In this document: piece by piece, positions 1 through 7,176 of the stretch
Position numbering within the stretch: the stretch's first letter is position 1
How the letters are laid out: each line of letters opens with the position of its first letter
Assembly (NCBI GenBank): GCA_009773315.1
Contig: WRPE01000030.1
Span: forward strand, 1 to 37,020
Origin: Syntrophaceae bacterium
GTDB taxonomy: Bacteria; Desulfobacterota; Syntrophia; Syntrophales; Smithellaceae
Direction of reading: 5' to 3'
DNA length: 37,020 bases
Program-made: the position numbers and the translations under genes
The notes under the pieces: generated by a model
The model's input: only the letters and a program-made list of their open reading frames with translations
What the model was told of the DNA's origin: nothing
Databases searched by the model: none

Positions 1-1
1 G

Positions 2-217
2 AATCCAAAAGCTTGTTATTTAAACTGCGTTTTGCAAAAATGTAGTGCCAGAAGGAATTTTAATCGCTCCCATCACGCCGTATTTACTGAAGTATTTTTG
101 GGCCGTGTTAAAGATGGGCTAATGACCTCCGCCAAGCAAAAAGCTCTTTTCGAAAACGCGCCTCGCGCGATTGCTGACGCAACAAAGGAAATCCAAATCC
201 GTCATAACAGCAATTGA
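2..217 (+). pseudogene. possible catalase C-terminal remnant
   Basis: An open frame runs in from the window edge and ends at TGA 215-217; a TTG at 32 could start a 61-residue product. The last 30 or so residues (QKALFENAPRAIADATKEIQ, then IRH) resemble the C-terminal helix of monofunctional heme catalases, which commonly reads like ALFxNTARAIGxAxKEIQxRH. The expected continuation (roughly NCxKADPAYG) is missing, because the frame ends at HNSN, and no catalase sequence is recognisable upstream. I read it as a decayed fragment rather than a working gene. The similarity is recalled from the family, not computed. It could equally be a chance open frame. Confidence 0.35.
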
Positions 218-315
218 AGGTAATACGTTCACAGTGTCCCTGTGTCCGTCATCATATTAATTGGGCGCCGCCCTTTATGAATCTAATCGTTTTTTACCGG
301 GTTGAAAAATATTTC

Positions 316-345
316 TTGACAGACAACCTCGGCATCCTGTATTAG
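316..345 (+). promoter_or_regulatory. predicted sigma-70 promoter of fur
   Basis: A perfect -35 box TTGACA lies at 316-321 and a -10-like TATTAG at 340-345, separated by 18 bases. Transcription would begin near 352, so the Fur box at 354-370 would lie just downstream of the start, where a bound repressor blocks initiation. This fits the autoregulation common for fur. Confidence 0.6.
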
Positions 346-353
346 ACAAAATA

Positions 354-370
354 ATGATAATGATTATCAT
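354..370. promoter_or_regulatory. Fur box upstream of fur
   Basis: This is a perfect 8-1-8 inverted repeat, ATGATAAT-G-ATTATCAT, containing the classical 7-1-7 Fur consensus core TGATAATnATTATCA. It ends 20 bases before the fur start codon. Bases 355-377 recur exactly at 1129-1151 in front of the feo genes. Confidence 0.9.
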
Positions 371-390
371 TTGCAATTTGAAAGGGCGCC

Positions 391-831
391 ATGAAAAGCG
401 AAAGAGAAATTTTTGACAATTATCTGATTAAGAAGAATTTGCGAGAGACGCCGCAGCGCGTGATGATTCTCGATGCTTTCCTGAAACGCGAGGAGCATAT
501 CACCGCCGAGCAGCTCTATGACATCGTTAAAAAGCGTGATCCGTCCATTGGACAAGCCACGGTTTACCGGGTCTTGAGGCTTATTGTTGAAGCAGGGCTG
601 GCCCTTGAGGTTGATTTCGGCGACGGCGTGATGCGCTACGAGCATTGCTACAATCATCCGCATCATGATCACCTGGTCTGCAAAGGCTGCGGCAAGACGG
701 TAGAAGTGATGGATTCTGTTATTGAAGAATTACAGAAACGGGTGGCGGAAAGCTTCGACTTTGAACTGATGGATCATGAAATGTACCTTTATGGAAATTG
801 TGGGGATTGCCGGAAGAAGTCGCGGGGGTGA
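391..831 (+). CDS. fur: Fur-family ferric uptake regulator
   Basis: The 146-residue product has the usual Fur length and order: an N-terminal winged helix (about 1-85, with RETPQR at 18-23 and the recognition-helix segment QATVYRVLRL at 55-64) followed by a dimerisation and metal domain. Metal ligands are visible: H85, the cluster H89/H91/H92/H94, C97-x2-C100 and C137-x2-C140, the two CxxC pairs that hold structural zinc in Fur proteins. It is expected to repress iron genes when loaded with Fe(II). A Fur box lies in its own promoter and an identical one precedes the feo operon, so this is most likely the Fe(II) sensor for both rather than Zur or PerR. The start at 391 puts the Fur box directly upstream; a clear Shine-Dalgarno is not obvious (GAAAGGG at 379-385 is possible). 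Confidence 0.93.
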   Translation: MKSEREIFDNYLIKKNLRETPQRVMILDAFLKREEHITAEQLYDIVKKRDPSIGQATVYRVLRLIVEAGLALEVDFGDGVMRYEHCYNHPHHDHLVCKGCGKTVEVMDSVIEELQKRVAESFDFELMDHEMYLYGNCGDCRKKSRG

Positions 832-966
832 ACAATCTAATCGGATAACAAGGTAATTTTAAAACCCCACACTCTCTCCCTATATGAAACAGGGAAGTAA
901 CCGATTGGTCTTTTCCCTCCTTTTCTAACGGAGGTTTAGGGAGTATTTGGAGAGGCACAAAATCTC

Positions 967-995
967 CTCATCCCCCTTTAAAAAAGGGGGATGAG
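967..995. repeat. 13-bp perfect inverted repeat
   Basis: The arms CTCATCCCCCTTT (967-979) and AAAGGGGGATGAG (983-995) pair perfectly around a three-base AAA loop. There is no adjacent T-run on the plus strand; T5 appears only around 1011. It may be a dispersed repeat or help end the fur transcript. Confidence 0.7.
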
Positions 996-1091
996 TCTAG
1001 GCTTTGACAATTTTTCCCCCCTTTTACCCTGGAGGATACGAGAAAATAATGGGTCGATAACGGCTCGTATGCTCCATGGACTGGTTTAACG

Positions 1092-1117
1092 GCTGATTGA
1101 TAAATCAGCATTTTTTT
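1092..1117 (+). terminator. putative rho-independent terminator between fur and feo
   Basis: A 7-bp stem GCTGATT (1092-1098) / AATCAGC (1103-1109) with a GATA loop is followed by one A and seven Ts (1111-1117). It lies just before the feo Fur box, so it would separate the fur transcript from the feo operon. The stem is AT-rich and short, hence moderate confidence. Confidence 0.5.
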
Positions 1118-1128
1118 AATCTTGTAAT

Positions 1129-1143
1129 TGATAATGATTATCA
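1129..1143. promoter_or_regulatory. Fur box upstream of the feo operon
   Basis: A perfect 7-1-7 inverted repeat, TGATAAT-G-ATTATCA, sits 29 bases before the first feo gene. It and the following eight bases are identical to the fur box region. Its position predicts iron-dependent repression of the feoA-like, feoA, feoB and small-protein genes. Confidence 0.9.
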
Positions 1144-1172
1144 TTTGCAATCGAAGCATCAAAGGAGAATAG

Positions 1173-1532
1173 ATGATGTCACCATTGGGTCTATTACAAG
1201 AAGGAGAAACGGCGAATATCGTAGAGCACGATGCAGGGCATGGGCATGGTCACGCACATAAGCACAAACACGGGCGGCAGTTCGAACACACGCAGTATCG
1301 CGAACACGGTGAAAAGACACGCTGCGGACAATGCGATAATTGCTCCTGCCCCGGCGGAGTGCAGAACCAGACTTCGAATCATCTGATGAATATAGGACTG
1401 AGGCCGGGCAAGCTCATCGAGATGATTACAAACAGTGGAACAGGCCCGCTGGTTTTGAAGGTGGATGAGTCCCGGATAGCACTGAGCCGAGGCATGGCGA
1501 TGAAAATTTATGTACGGAGGAATGAAGAATGA
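1173..1532 (+). CDS. FeoA-domain protein with His/Cys-rich insertion
   Basis: This 119-residue protein is built on the FeoA SH3-like fold. The first strand (LGLLQEGETANIVEH, 5-19) and the rest (HLMNIGLRPGKLIEMITNSG, 70-89, to MKIYV, 110-114) match FeoA; its neighbour at 1529 is an ordinary 75-residue FeoA. Between them lies an insertion of about 50 residues with nine histidines (H19, 23, 25, 27, 29, 31, 33, 39, 45) and then C51-x2-C54-x2-C57-x-C59. It probably binds metal ions or an Fe-S cluster and acts on the cytoplasmic side of FeoB, as FeoA is thought to. The function of the insertion is inference. An AAGGAG Shine-Dalgarno precedes ATG 1173; a second ATG follows immediately. The end overlaps the next gene by four bases (ATGA), indicating translational coupling. 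Confidence 0.85.
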   Translation: MMSPLGLLQEGETANIVEHDAGHGHGHAHKHKHGRQFEHTQYREHGEKTRCGQCDNCSCPGGVQNQTSNHLMNIGLRPGKLIEMITNSGTGPLVLKVDESRIALSRGMAMKIYVRRNEE

Positions 1533-1756
1533 CACTGGCGGATTTAAGACCCGGTCAATCCGGAAAAATATTAAAAATTAATGTCGCAGGCGCGCTCAAG
1601 CGCAGGCTGATGGATATGGGCGTGGTCAGTGGCACTAACGTGAGCGTGGAAAAAGTCGCGCCGCTGGGCGATCCCATCGAGGTTCGAATCAAAAGCTATT
1701 CCCTCTCGCTGCGCCGGGGTGAAGCCAAGAATATTGAAGTGGAGGCGACGTTATAG
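1529..1756 (+). CDS. feoA: FeoA ferrous iron transport protein
   Basis: The 75-residue product is a canonical FeoA: MTLADLRPGQSGKILKI, then RRLMDMGVVSGTNVSVEKVAPLGDPIEVRI and a C-terminal LRRGEAKNIEV strand. FeoA is a small cytosolic SH3-like protein needed for full FeoB Fe(II) uptake. It overlaps the preceding feoA-like gene by four bases and ends two bases before feoB, so the three are surely co-transcribed. With two FeoA domains in one operon, this one carries the conserved core without the metal-binding insertion. Confidence 0.93.
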   Translation: MTLADLRPGQSGKILKINVAGALKRRLMDMGVVSGTNVSVEKVAPLGDPIEVRIKSYSLSLRRGEAKNIEVEATL

Positions 1757-1758
1757 CT

Positions 1759-3942
1759 ATGACCAACAAACATAATTCAGAAAATCAAAACAACAGAGCA
1801 ATAAAGAAAAGCCTGACGATCGCGGTCGCAGGCAATCCCAACGCGGGCAAATCCACGCTGATCAATGCTATCGCGGGTACAAAGCTCCATGTCGGCAACT
1901 GGCCGGGCGTAACGGTTGAGAAAAAATCAGCAGACTTTGAGTATAAAGGACGGCGCATCACGCTGGTCGATCTGCCCGGCACTTATAGCCTTAGTCCCTA
2001 TACACAGGAAGAAGTGATCGCCCGTGACTATCTGGTGCATGAAAAACCCGACATCGTTCTCAACGTCGTCGATGCCACCAATCTGGAGCGCAATCTTTAC
2101 TTTACGTTTCAACTGTTGGAGTTGGGAATTCCTTTGGTGATGGCGCTCAACATGCACGATGAGGCCAGACAAAAAGGATTGCGCATCGATGCGGAAAAGA
2201 TGGAATCCATTCTCGGCTGCGCGGTTATTCCGACCGTGGCCACCAAACATGAAGGCATTGACCGGCTGATTGAAACCGCCATCGCCTTTGCCGATGACCC
2301 CGGCCGACACGCGCCCTGCGCCATCCCTTACGGAGCGGATATCGAAGCGGCGGTCAAGACGGTTCTCGGGGATTTGCAGGAGTATCCCCAAAATAATTCC
2401 AACAGTCTGCCAAAGCGCTGGCTCGCCCTCAAATTGATGGAGAGGGATGAACTGGCCCTGAAAGAAAGCGGGGTTCCGGCTGACGCGCCCTTTCTGACCA
2501 AGGCGACCCGGCATCTGAGACAGGCGCACGGCGAGGATATCGAAGCCCTCATGGCAGATGAACGATACGGACTGGCGGCGGGATTGACCCGTGAGGCGCT
2601 CCAAAAACCCGAAAAGAGAAAAAGGGAGTTGACCGAACGGATCGACGCCGTCGTCCTCAACCGGTTTTTGGGCATGCCCCTGTTTCTGGCGCTGATGTAT
2701 CTGGTTTTCTCTCTGACCTTTACCCTCGGAGATCCCCCCATGGGCTGGATAGAAAATTTTTTCGGGTGGTCAGGCAGCATCCTTGCGGGCTTATGGCCGG
2801 AGGGATCGGAAAGCCTGTTGAAATCGCTTCTGGTGGACGGCATCATCGGCGGTGTCGGCGGCGTCATCGTCTTCCTGCCGAACATTCTCCTGTTGTTTCT
2901 GGCTATCGCCATCCTGGAGGATTCCGGCTACATGGCCCGGGTCGCTTTCATCATGGACCGCCTGATGCACAAAATCGGCCTGCACGGCAAGAGCTTCATT
3001 CCCATGCTGATCGGGTTCGGATGCTCCGTTCCCGCAATCATGGCCACCCGTACTCTGGAGAACCGGCGGGACCGGCTGACGACCATGCTCGTGACCCCGC
3101 TGATGAGTTGCGGCGCAAGGCTGCCCATCTACCTGCTCATTATTCCGGCCTTCTTTCCCCCGGTCTGGCATGCGCCCATGCTCTGGATCATCTACGTCAT
3201 CGGCATTCTCATCGCGGTGGTCACTGCAAAACTCCTGCGCAGCACCCTCTTTAAAGGCGAATCCGTTCCGTTTGTCATGGAGCTGCCGCCGTATCGGATG
3301 CCGACGCCCAAAGGTGTACTGATCCACATGTGGGAGCGGGGATGGTTGTATCTGAAAAAAGCAGGAACCATCATTCTCGGCATCTCGATCCTCATGTGGG
3401 CCATGACCACTTTCCCCGGGCTGCCCGACCGCGACACCGCACGTTTTGCAAACGAACGGCAAGCCATCCAAGCCGCAGCCGCAGGGAAGGAAGAAAAGAG
3501 CGAGCAGATGGCCTCCATTGAGAATCAGGCGGGGGAGGAGGCGCTGCGCTACAGCATCGCAGGCCGCATCGGACAGGCCATCGAACCCATTCTCACGCCG
3601 GTGGGCTTTGATTGGAAGATAGGCACCGCGCTGATCGGAGCATTTGCCGCCAAGGAAGTCTTTGTTGCCCAGATGGGAATTATCTACTCCGTGGGGAAGG
3701 CAAACGAAGAGTCCGAAACGCTCAGGGAAAAACTTAAGAATACGTATACGCCACTGATCGGCTTCTGCATCATGCTTTTCTGTCTGATCAGCGCCCCCTG
3801 CATGGCGACCATCGCTGTGACGGGAAGAGAAAGCGGCTCTTGGAAATGGGCGATGCTGCAGCTGGGGGGGCTTACGCTTCTGGCGTATGTGTTGACTTTC
3901 ATCGTCTTTCAAACCGGCACCCTGCTTGGCGTCGGCATTTGA
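1759..3942 (+). CDS. feoB: FeoB ferrous iron transporter
   Basis: The 727-residue inner-membrane protein imports Fe(II) under Fur control. The N-terminal G domain shows G1 GNPNAGKST (25-33), the G2 region VGNWPGVTVE (45-54), G3 DLPG (71-74) and G4 NMHD (131-134), followed by the helical GDI-like region (about 170-290). The C-terminal half holds the membrane helices with two Gate regions; GFGCSVPAIMATRTLENRRD and LISAPCMATIAV carry the conserved cysteines of the translocation path. Length is near the usual 700-780. Its start is two bases after the feoA stop, with GGAGG about 13 bases upstream. The domain order is complete and nothing suggests inactivation. Confidence 0.97.
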   Translation: MTNKHNSENQNNRAIKKSLTIAVAGNPNAGKSTLINAIAGTKLHVGNWPGVTVEKKSADFEYKGRRITLVDLPGTYSLSPYTQEEVIARDYLVHEKPDIVLNVVDATNLERNLYFTFQLLELGIPLVMALNMHDEARQKGLRIDAEKMESILGCAVIPTVATKHEGIDRLIETAIAFADDPGRHAPCAIPYGADIEAAVKTVLGDLQEYPQNNSNSLPKRWLALKLMERDELALKESGVPADAPFLTKATRHLRQAHGEDIEALMADERYGLAAGLTREALQKPEKRKRELTERIDAVVLNRFLGMPLFLALMYLVFSLTFTLGDPPMGWIENFFGWSGSILAGLWPEGSESLLKSLLVDGIIGGVGGVIVFLPNILLLFLAIAILEDSGYMARVAFIMDRLMHKIGLHGKSFIPMLIGFGCSVPAIMATRTLENRRDRLTTMLVTPLMSCGARLPIYLLIIPAFFPPVWHAPMLWIIYVIGILIAVVTAKLLRSTLFKGESVPFVMELPPYRMPTPKGVLIHMWERGWLYLKKAGTIILGISILMWAMTTFPGLPDRDTARFANERQAIQAAAAGKEEKSEQMASIENQAGEEALRYSIAGRIGQAIEPILTPVGFDWKIGTALIGAFAAKEVFVAQMGIIYSVGKANEESETLREKLKNTYTPLIGFCIMLFCLISAPCMATIAVTGRESGSWKWAMLQLGGLTLLAYVLTFIVFQTGTLLGVGI

Positions 3943-3953
3943 TAGGAGACCTT

Positions 3954-4127
3954 ATGCTGGAAACAATCGTTGTTGTTGCCATCGTGGCGGTTGTCCTGGT
4001 TCTGGCGGGAAGATCATTCTACCGGACCCTGGCAGGTAAGAAAGAAGGACCGTGCTGCGGATGCACCTCAGGCAAGTGCGGAAAGAATGAAGATAAGGGG
4101 AAAGACCGGCTGGTGAGGCTTTTCTGA
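3954..4127 (+). CDS. FeoB-associated Cys-rich membrane protein
   Basis: This 57-residue protein begins 11 bases after feoB, behind a TAGGAGA Shine-Dalgarno. It has one N-terminal membrane helix (about 4-20, ETIVVVAIVAVVLVLAG), a basic patch, and then a compact cysteine cluster C34-C35-G-C37-x4-C42 before a charged tail. That layout and place match the small FeoB-associated Cys-rich membrane proteins found after feoB in many anaerobes, which may replace the Fe-S protein FeoC. Its role, perhaps redox or iron sensing or stabilising FeoB, is inferred from context. Confidence 0.8.
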   Translation: MLETIVVVAIVAVVLVLAGRSFYRTLAGKKEGPCCGCTSGKCGKNEDKGKDRLVRLF

Positions 4128-4184
4128 GAATAACCAAAACAGAGCGTTCACCGCTCTACTGAAAAAAGAGAAAAGGAGAAAAGA

Positions 4185-4958
4185 ATGAAGTGTGTGGTTT
4201 TATCGGTCATGGGATTTTTTATGATGATCAGTATTGCGGTAGCGGGACATCCGCTGGTCACGGACGATGCGGGCACACAAGGCAGGGGTAAAGGCCAGAT
4301 GGAGTTCGGTTTGTCTCTCTTCAGAGATAAAGATAAAATTGATGAGTTAACAACCCTGAAGGCCGAAGGCGGCGAGGCGACCATTGGCGTTACGGTGGGA
4401 TTGGTCGATTCGCTGGATGTCGTCCTGAGTGTCCCCTATCTCTGGTTTACCGTTGACGGGAATGATACAAGACTTGATCATGCCAGCGGACTTTCCGATA
4501 TTAATCTCGGCGCAAAATGGCGTTTCCTGGAGAAAGACGGCTGGGCGCTGGCCATTAAGCCCGGCATCAGCCTGCCGTCTGGTGACGAAGATAAAGGCCT
4601 CGATTCCGGACATACCGATTACCGTCTGTTCTTAATCGCGTCTAAGGAATTTGAACCGGTTGCTTTGCATTTCAACCTCGGTTTTATCCGCCATCAAAAT
4701 AATGCGGACGCGCGAAAGGATATTTGGCATGCGTCACTGGCCGCCGAAGTGGCAGTGATCAAAGACCTCAAGCTGCTGGCCAATGTGGGCATAGAACGCA
4801 ATCTGGCGTCCGATAGTGAAACTCATCCGGCATTTGTCCTGGTCGGTATCTCCTATGACGTTTCGGAACGCATAACCGTGGATGCGGGTATCAAGTATAG
4901 CCTGACGTCCCCAGAAACTGACTGGACGTATCTAACTGGTTTGACGATAAAATTTTAA
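4185..4958 (+). CDS. outer-membrane beta-barrel protein, MetA-pathway/transporter family
   Basis: The 257-residue product has a signal peptide (1 to about 20, ending IAVA) and then HPLVTDDAGTQGRGKGQME, a start seen in the outer-membrane family named after the MetA pathway of phenol degradation (Phenol_MetA_deg). The rest alternates polar and hydrophobic residues as in beta strands and ends in Phe, the usual C-terminal signal for outer-membrane insertion. It follows the feo genes by 57 bases, with an AAAAGGAG Shine-Dalgarno, so it may read through from the feo operon. Whether it helps iron or solutes cross the outer membrane is not known. A 6-bp hairpin (4141-4157) in the gap is not followed by Ts. 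Confidence 0.75.
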   Translation: MKCVVLSVMGFFMMISIAVAGHPLVTDDAGTQGRGKGQMEFGLSLFRDKDKIDELTTLKAEGGEATIGVTVGLVDSLDVVLSVPYLWFTVDGNDTRLDHASGLSDINLGAKWRFLEKDGWALAIKPGISLPSGDEDKGLDSGHTDYRLFLIASKEFEPVALHFNLGFIRHQNNADARKDIWHASLAAEVAVIKDLKLLANVGIERNLASDSETHPAFVLVGISYDVSERITVDAGIKYSLTSPETDWTYLTGLTIKF

Positions 4959-5109
4959 AATGGCAGATAGCAGATTCGAAGTTCTTTCTGAACAGATCCT
5001 GCCGCCTGACCGTATCTTTTCGCCATTCCTGCCCAAAGTGCTGAACTTGACACAACGTGTCATTGCGCTTATAGTAATTCCGACCGATCTGAAGAAAGGA
5101 TACCTCTTT

Positions 5110-6087
5110 ATGAAGAAAATTATTTTTATCACAGCCCTGTGTTCATTATTTTTATTGAGCGCCTGTTCAGCGCCCCGACTCAATATTTTTGACACGACTC
5201 CCAACCCCCTCCGGGAATTTACGCTGGAAGGAAAAGGACAAAATAAAATCCTGATCATTCCCATCAACGGGATGATTTCCGATTCGCCAAAACAGGGTCT
5301 GTTCGACACATCGCCCAGCGTTGTGGAACAAGTTGTCGTTCAGCTCAACAAAGCCCAAAACGACTCTTCGATCAAAGCCGTTTTATTGAAAGTCAATTCC
5401 TCCGGCGGAACCATTACCGCCAGTGATCTTTTGTATCATGAAATTTTGTCTTACAAGGTAAAGACCGGGAACAAAATCAGCGTGGTCATGATGGATCTTG
5501 CCGCCTCCGGCGCCTATTATCTATCGCTTCCCGCAGACATGATCATAGCCCATCCTACCACAATCACCGGCTCCGTCGGTGTCATTTTCATGCGACCCAA
5601 AACCGTCGGCCTGATGAGCAAAATCGGCCTGGGGGTTGAAATCAACAAATTCGGCCAAAACAAGGATATGGGTTCCCCTTTCCGCGAATCAAACGAGGAA
5701 GAAAAAATACTGATGCAGAAGACCGTCGATACGTTCGGCAATCGTTTTATTAATTTAGTGCAAAAGCACCGCAATCTTGACGAACAGGCCCTGAAAGAAG
5801 TCTCCACAGCCCGCGTCTTTGTCGCCGACGATGCGCTGAGACTGAAACTGATCGATAAAATCGGCTACATCAGCGATGCGGTCAAAGAGACCAAAACCAT
5901 TGCGGGACTTCCCGATGACGCTCGCGTTGTGATTTACCGACGCAAAGATGTTCCTGAAGATAATTATTACCGGGCAGCAGCCTCCGGAACGGCAAATTTC
6001 TCTTTGATCAATGTTGCCGTTCCGGAAATATTTAACATCAAAGCCGGCTTTTACTATCTCTGGCCTGGCGCAATTATTAATGATTAA
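5110..6087 (+). CDS. sppA: SppA-like signal peptide peptidase, lipoprotein
   Basis: I start at ATG 5110 (325 residues), not at the in-frame ATG 4960, because AAAGGA lies nine bases upstream and a lipoprotein signal begins there: MKKIIFITAL with lipobox L16-S-A-C19. The rest is the short, one-domain SppA (S49 peptidase) fold: NSSGGTITASDLLY (96-109), the serine motif AASGAYY with nucleophile S133, TGSVGVIF, and the general-base lysine K185 in NKDMGSPFRE. Such enzymes cut leftover signal peptides or membrane protein fragments at the membrane. The lipid anchor at C19 replaces the usual N-terminal membrane helix. Both catalytic residues are present, so it is probably active. It is likely monocistronic. 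Confidence 0.88.
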   Translation: MKKIIFITALCSLFLLSACSAPRLNIFDTTPNPLREFTLEGKGQNKILIIPINGMISDSPKQGLFDTSPSVVEQVVVQLNKAQNDSSIKAVLLKVNSSGGTITASDLLYHEILSYKVKTGNKISVVMMDLAASGAYYLSLPADMIIAHPTTITGSVGVIFMRPKTVGLMSKIGLGVEINKFGQNKDMGSPFRESNEEEKILMQKTVDTFGNRFINLVQKHRNLDEQALKEVSTARVFVADDALRLKLIDKIGYISDAVKETKTIAGLPDDARVVIYRRKDVPEDNYYRAAASGTANFSLINVAVPEIFNIKAGFYYLWPGAIIND

Positions 6088-6093
6088 CTGTAG

Positions 6094-6162
6094 TCGTCTT
6101 CCCGGCGGAGGCCGGGAACCCGTTTAGGTAATGCTGGATTCCGGCCTGCGCGGGAATGACGA
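6094..6162. repeat. imperfect palindromic intergenic repeat (REP-like)
   Basis: Two complementary halves (about 6094-6120 and 6137-6162) form a long imperfect hairpin. The segment around GGATTCCGGCCTGCGCGGGA and its AATGACGA end matches a dispersed palindrome seen between genes in many proteobacteria. It lies between sppA and the ABC transporter and probably acts as an mRNA-stabilising or terminating hairpin. Confidence 0.6.
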
Positions 6163-6194
6163 ATGTAAAACAATTATAAGACAATTAACCGTTT

Positions 6195-7172
6195 ATGGCC
6201 ATTATTGAAATCCGATCACTGACGAAAACATTTGGCAAAATTCAGGCTGTGCGCGGCATTGATCTTACAATTGAAAAAGGCGAAATCTTCGGTTTACTGG
6301 GCCCTAATGGTGCGGGGAAAACCACAACTATCGGGATGCTCTGCACCATCGTTCGCCCCACATCCGGCCAATGTATTATCGCGGGTTTTGACATCGCGAA
6401 ACATCCGACGCAGGTCCGGCGCAAGGTCGGCATCGTCTTCCAGGACCCGACTCTGGACACGATCCTCACCGGCCGCGAAAACCTCCAGTTGCACGCCCGT
6501 CTCTATGGAATTCCGTCATCCGTCCGTAATCTCTGGATTGAAGAAATGCTGGAACTGGTTGATCTCAGAGAACGCGCCGATGATCTGACCAAAACGTATT
6601 CCGGCGGCATGAAACGCAGGCTGGAACTGGCGCGCGGCCTTTTGCACCGTCCCGCCGTTTTGTTTCTGGATGAACCAACCCTGGGACTTGACCCGCAAAC
6701 CCGCGCCCGCACCTGGGAATACATCCGAAAAATGGCGCAAAAAGAAGAAACCACCGTTGTGCTCACGACGCATTACATGGAAGAAGCTGAAGCAATGTGC
6801 AACCGCATCGGCATCATTGACGCAGGCCGGATCATCGCGCTCGACACACCCGAAAATATGATCGATACGATGGGCGGAGACATCGTTGCGATTGCCGCAC
6901 CTGAGCCGCCACTGGATAAAATCCGCTCGCTTCCTTATGTGTCACAGGTAAAGAAAGCGGGTGATACGATAGAAATTACGATGAAATCGGCTCATTTACA
7001 CCTGGCTGAACTGCTGTCTTTGATTCCCGCTATTATCAGCGTAGAAATGAGAAAACCGACACTCAGCGACGTTTTCATCAAACTCACCGGTCGAGATATC
7101 CAAGTGGATGCCATCGAAAATGGCGAAAGCTGGGTGGATTCCATTGCCCGCTATCGTCAGAGAGGAAAATGA
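6195..7172 (+). CDS. ABC transporter ATP-binding protein (DrrA-like)
   Basis: The 325-residue ATPase shows Walker A GPNGAGKT (36-43), Q-loop FQD (81-83), signature SGGMKRRLE (135-143), Walker B VLFLDEP (154-160) and the H-loop histidine H192. After the nucleotide-binding domain (about 1-230) it has a C-terminal extension, typical of the DrrA/daunorubicin-resistance and ABC-2 exporter subfamily. The permease starts four bases after its stop, so together they form an ABC-2 exporter for a lipid, polysaccharide or hydrophobic compound; the substrate cannot be told. The Shine-Dalgarno is weak, but the start fits the family's N-terminus (MAIIEIRSLTKTFG). Confidence 0.92.
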   Translation: MAIIEIRSLTKTFGKIQAVRGIDLTIEKGEIFGLLGPNGAGKTTTIGMLCTIVRPTSGQCIIAGFDIAKHPTQVRRKVGIVFQDPTLDTILTGRENLQLHARLYGIPSSVRNLWIEEMLELVDLRERADDLTKTYSGGMKRRLELARGLLHRPAVLFLDEPTLGLDPQTRARTWEYIRKMAQKEETTVVLTTHYMEEAEAMCNRIGIIDAGRIIALDTPENMIDTMGGDIVAIAAPEPPLDKIRSLPYVSQVKKAGDTIEITMKSAHLHLAELLSLIPAIISVEMRKPTLSDVFIKLTGRDIQVDAIENGESWVDSIARYRQRGK

Positions 7173-7176
7173 ATCA

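Larger units (their letters stand above)
832..1172. other. 341-base intergenic region with hairpins and a Fur box
   Basis: No gene is supported here. The stretch holds a small CCTCC/GGAGG dyad (916-934), a strong C/G-rich hairpin (967-995), a terminator-like hairpin (1092-1117) and the feo Fur box (1129-1143). The pyrimidine-rich CCCTCCTTTT and CCCCCTTTT motifs around 912-1030 look like the short palindromic intergenic repeats common in deltaproteobacterial genomes. Short frames on the minus strand across this stretch carry no recognisable protein signal. Confidence 0.6.

Noticed and set aside
2791-3912. Long minus-strand open frame (373 codons) inside feoB
   Set aside because: It is antisense to a clearly conserved FeoB, and its translation is rich in His, Arg and Gly without recognisable motifs; a shadow of codon bias.
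4141-4157. Hairpin AGAGCG/CGCTCT before the barrel gene as a terminator
   Set aside because: The stem is only six pairs and is followed by A-rich, not T-rich, sequence.
4960-5109. Upstream in-frame extension of the SppA gene
   Set aside because: It lacks a Shine-Dalgarno match, overlaps the region right after the barrel gene, and would bury the lipoprotein signal peptide 50 residues in.
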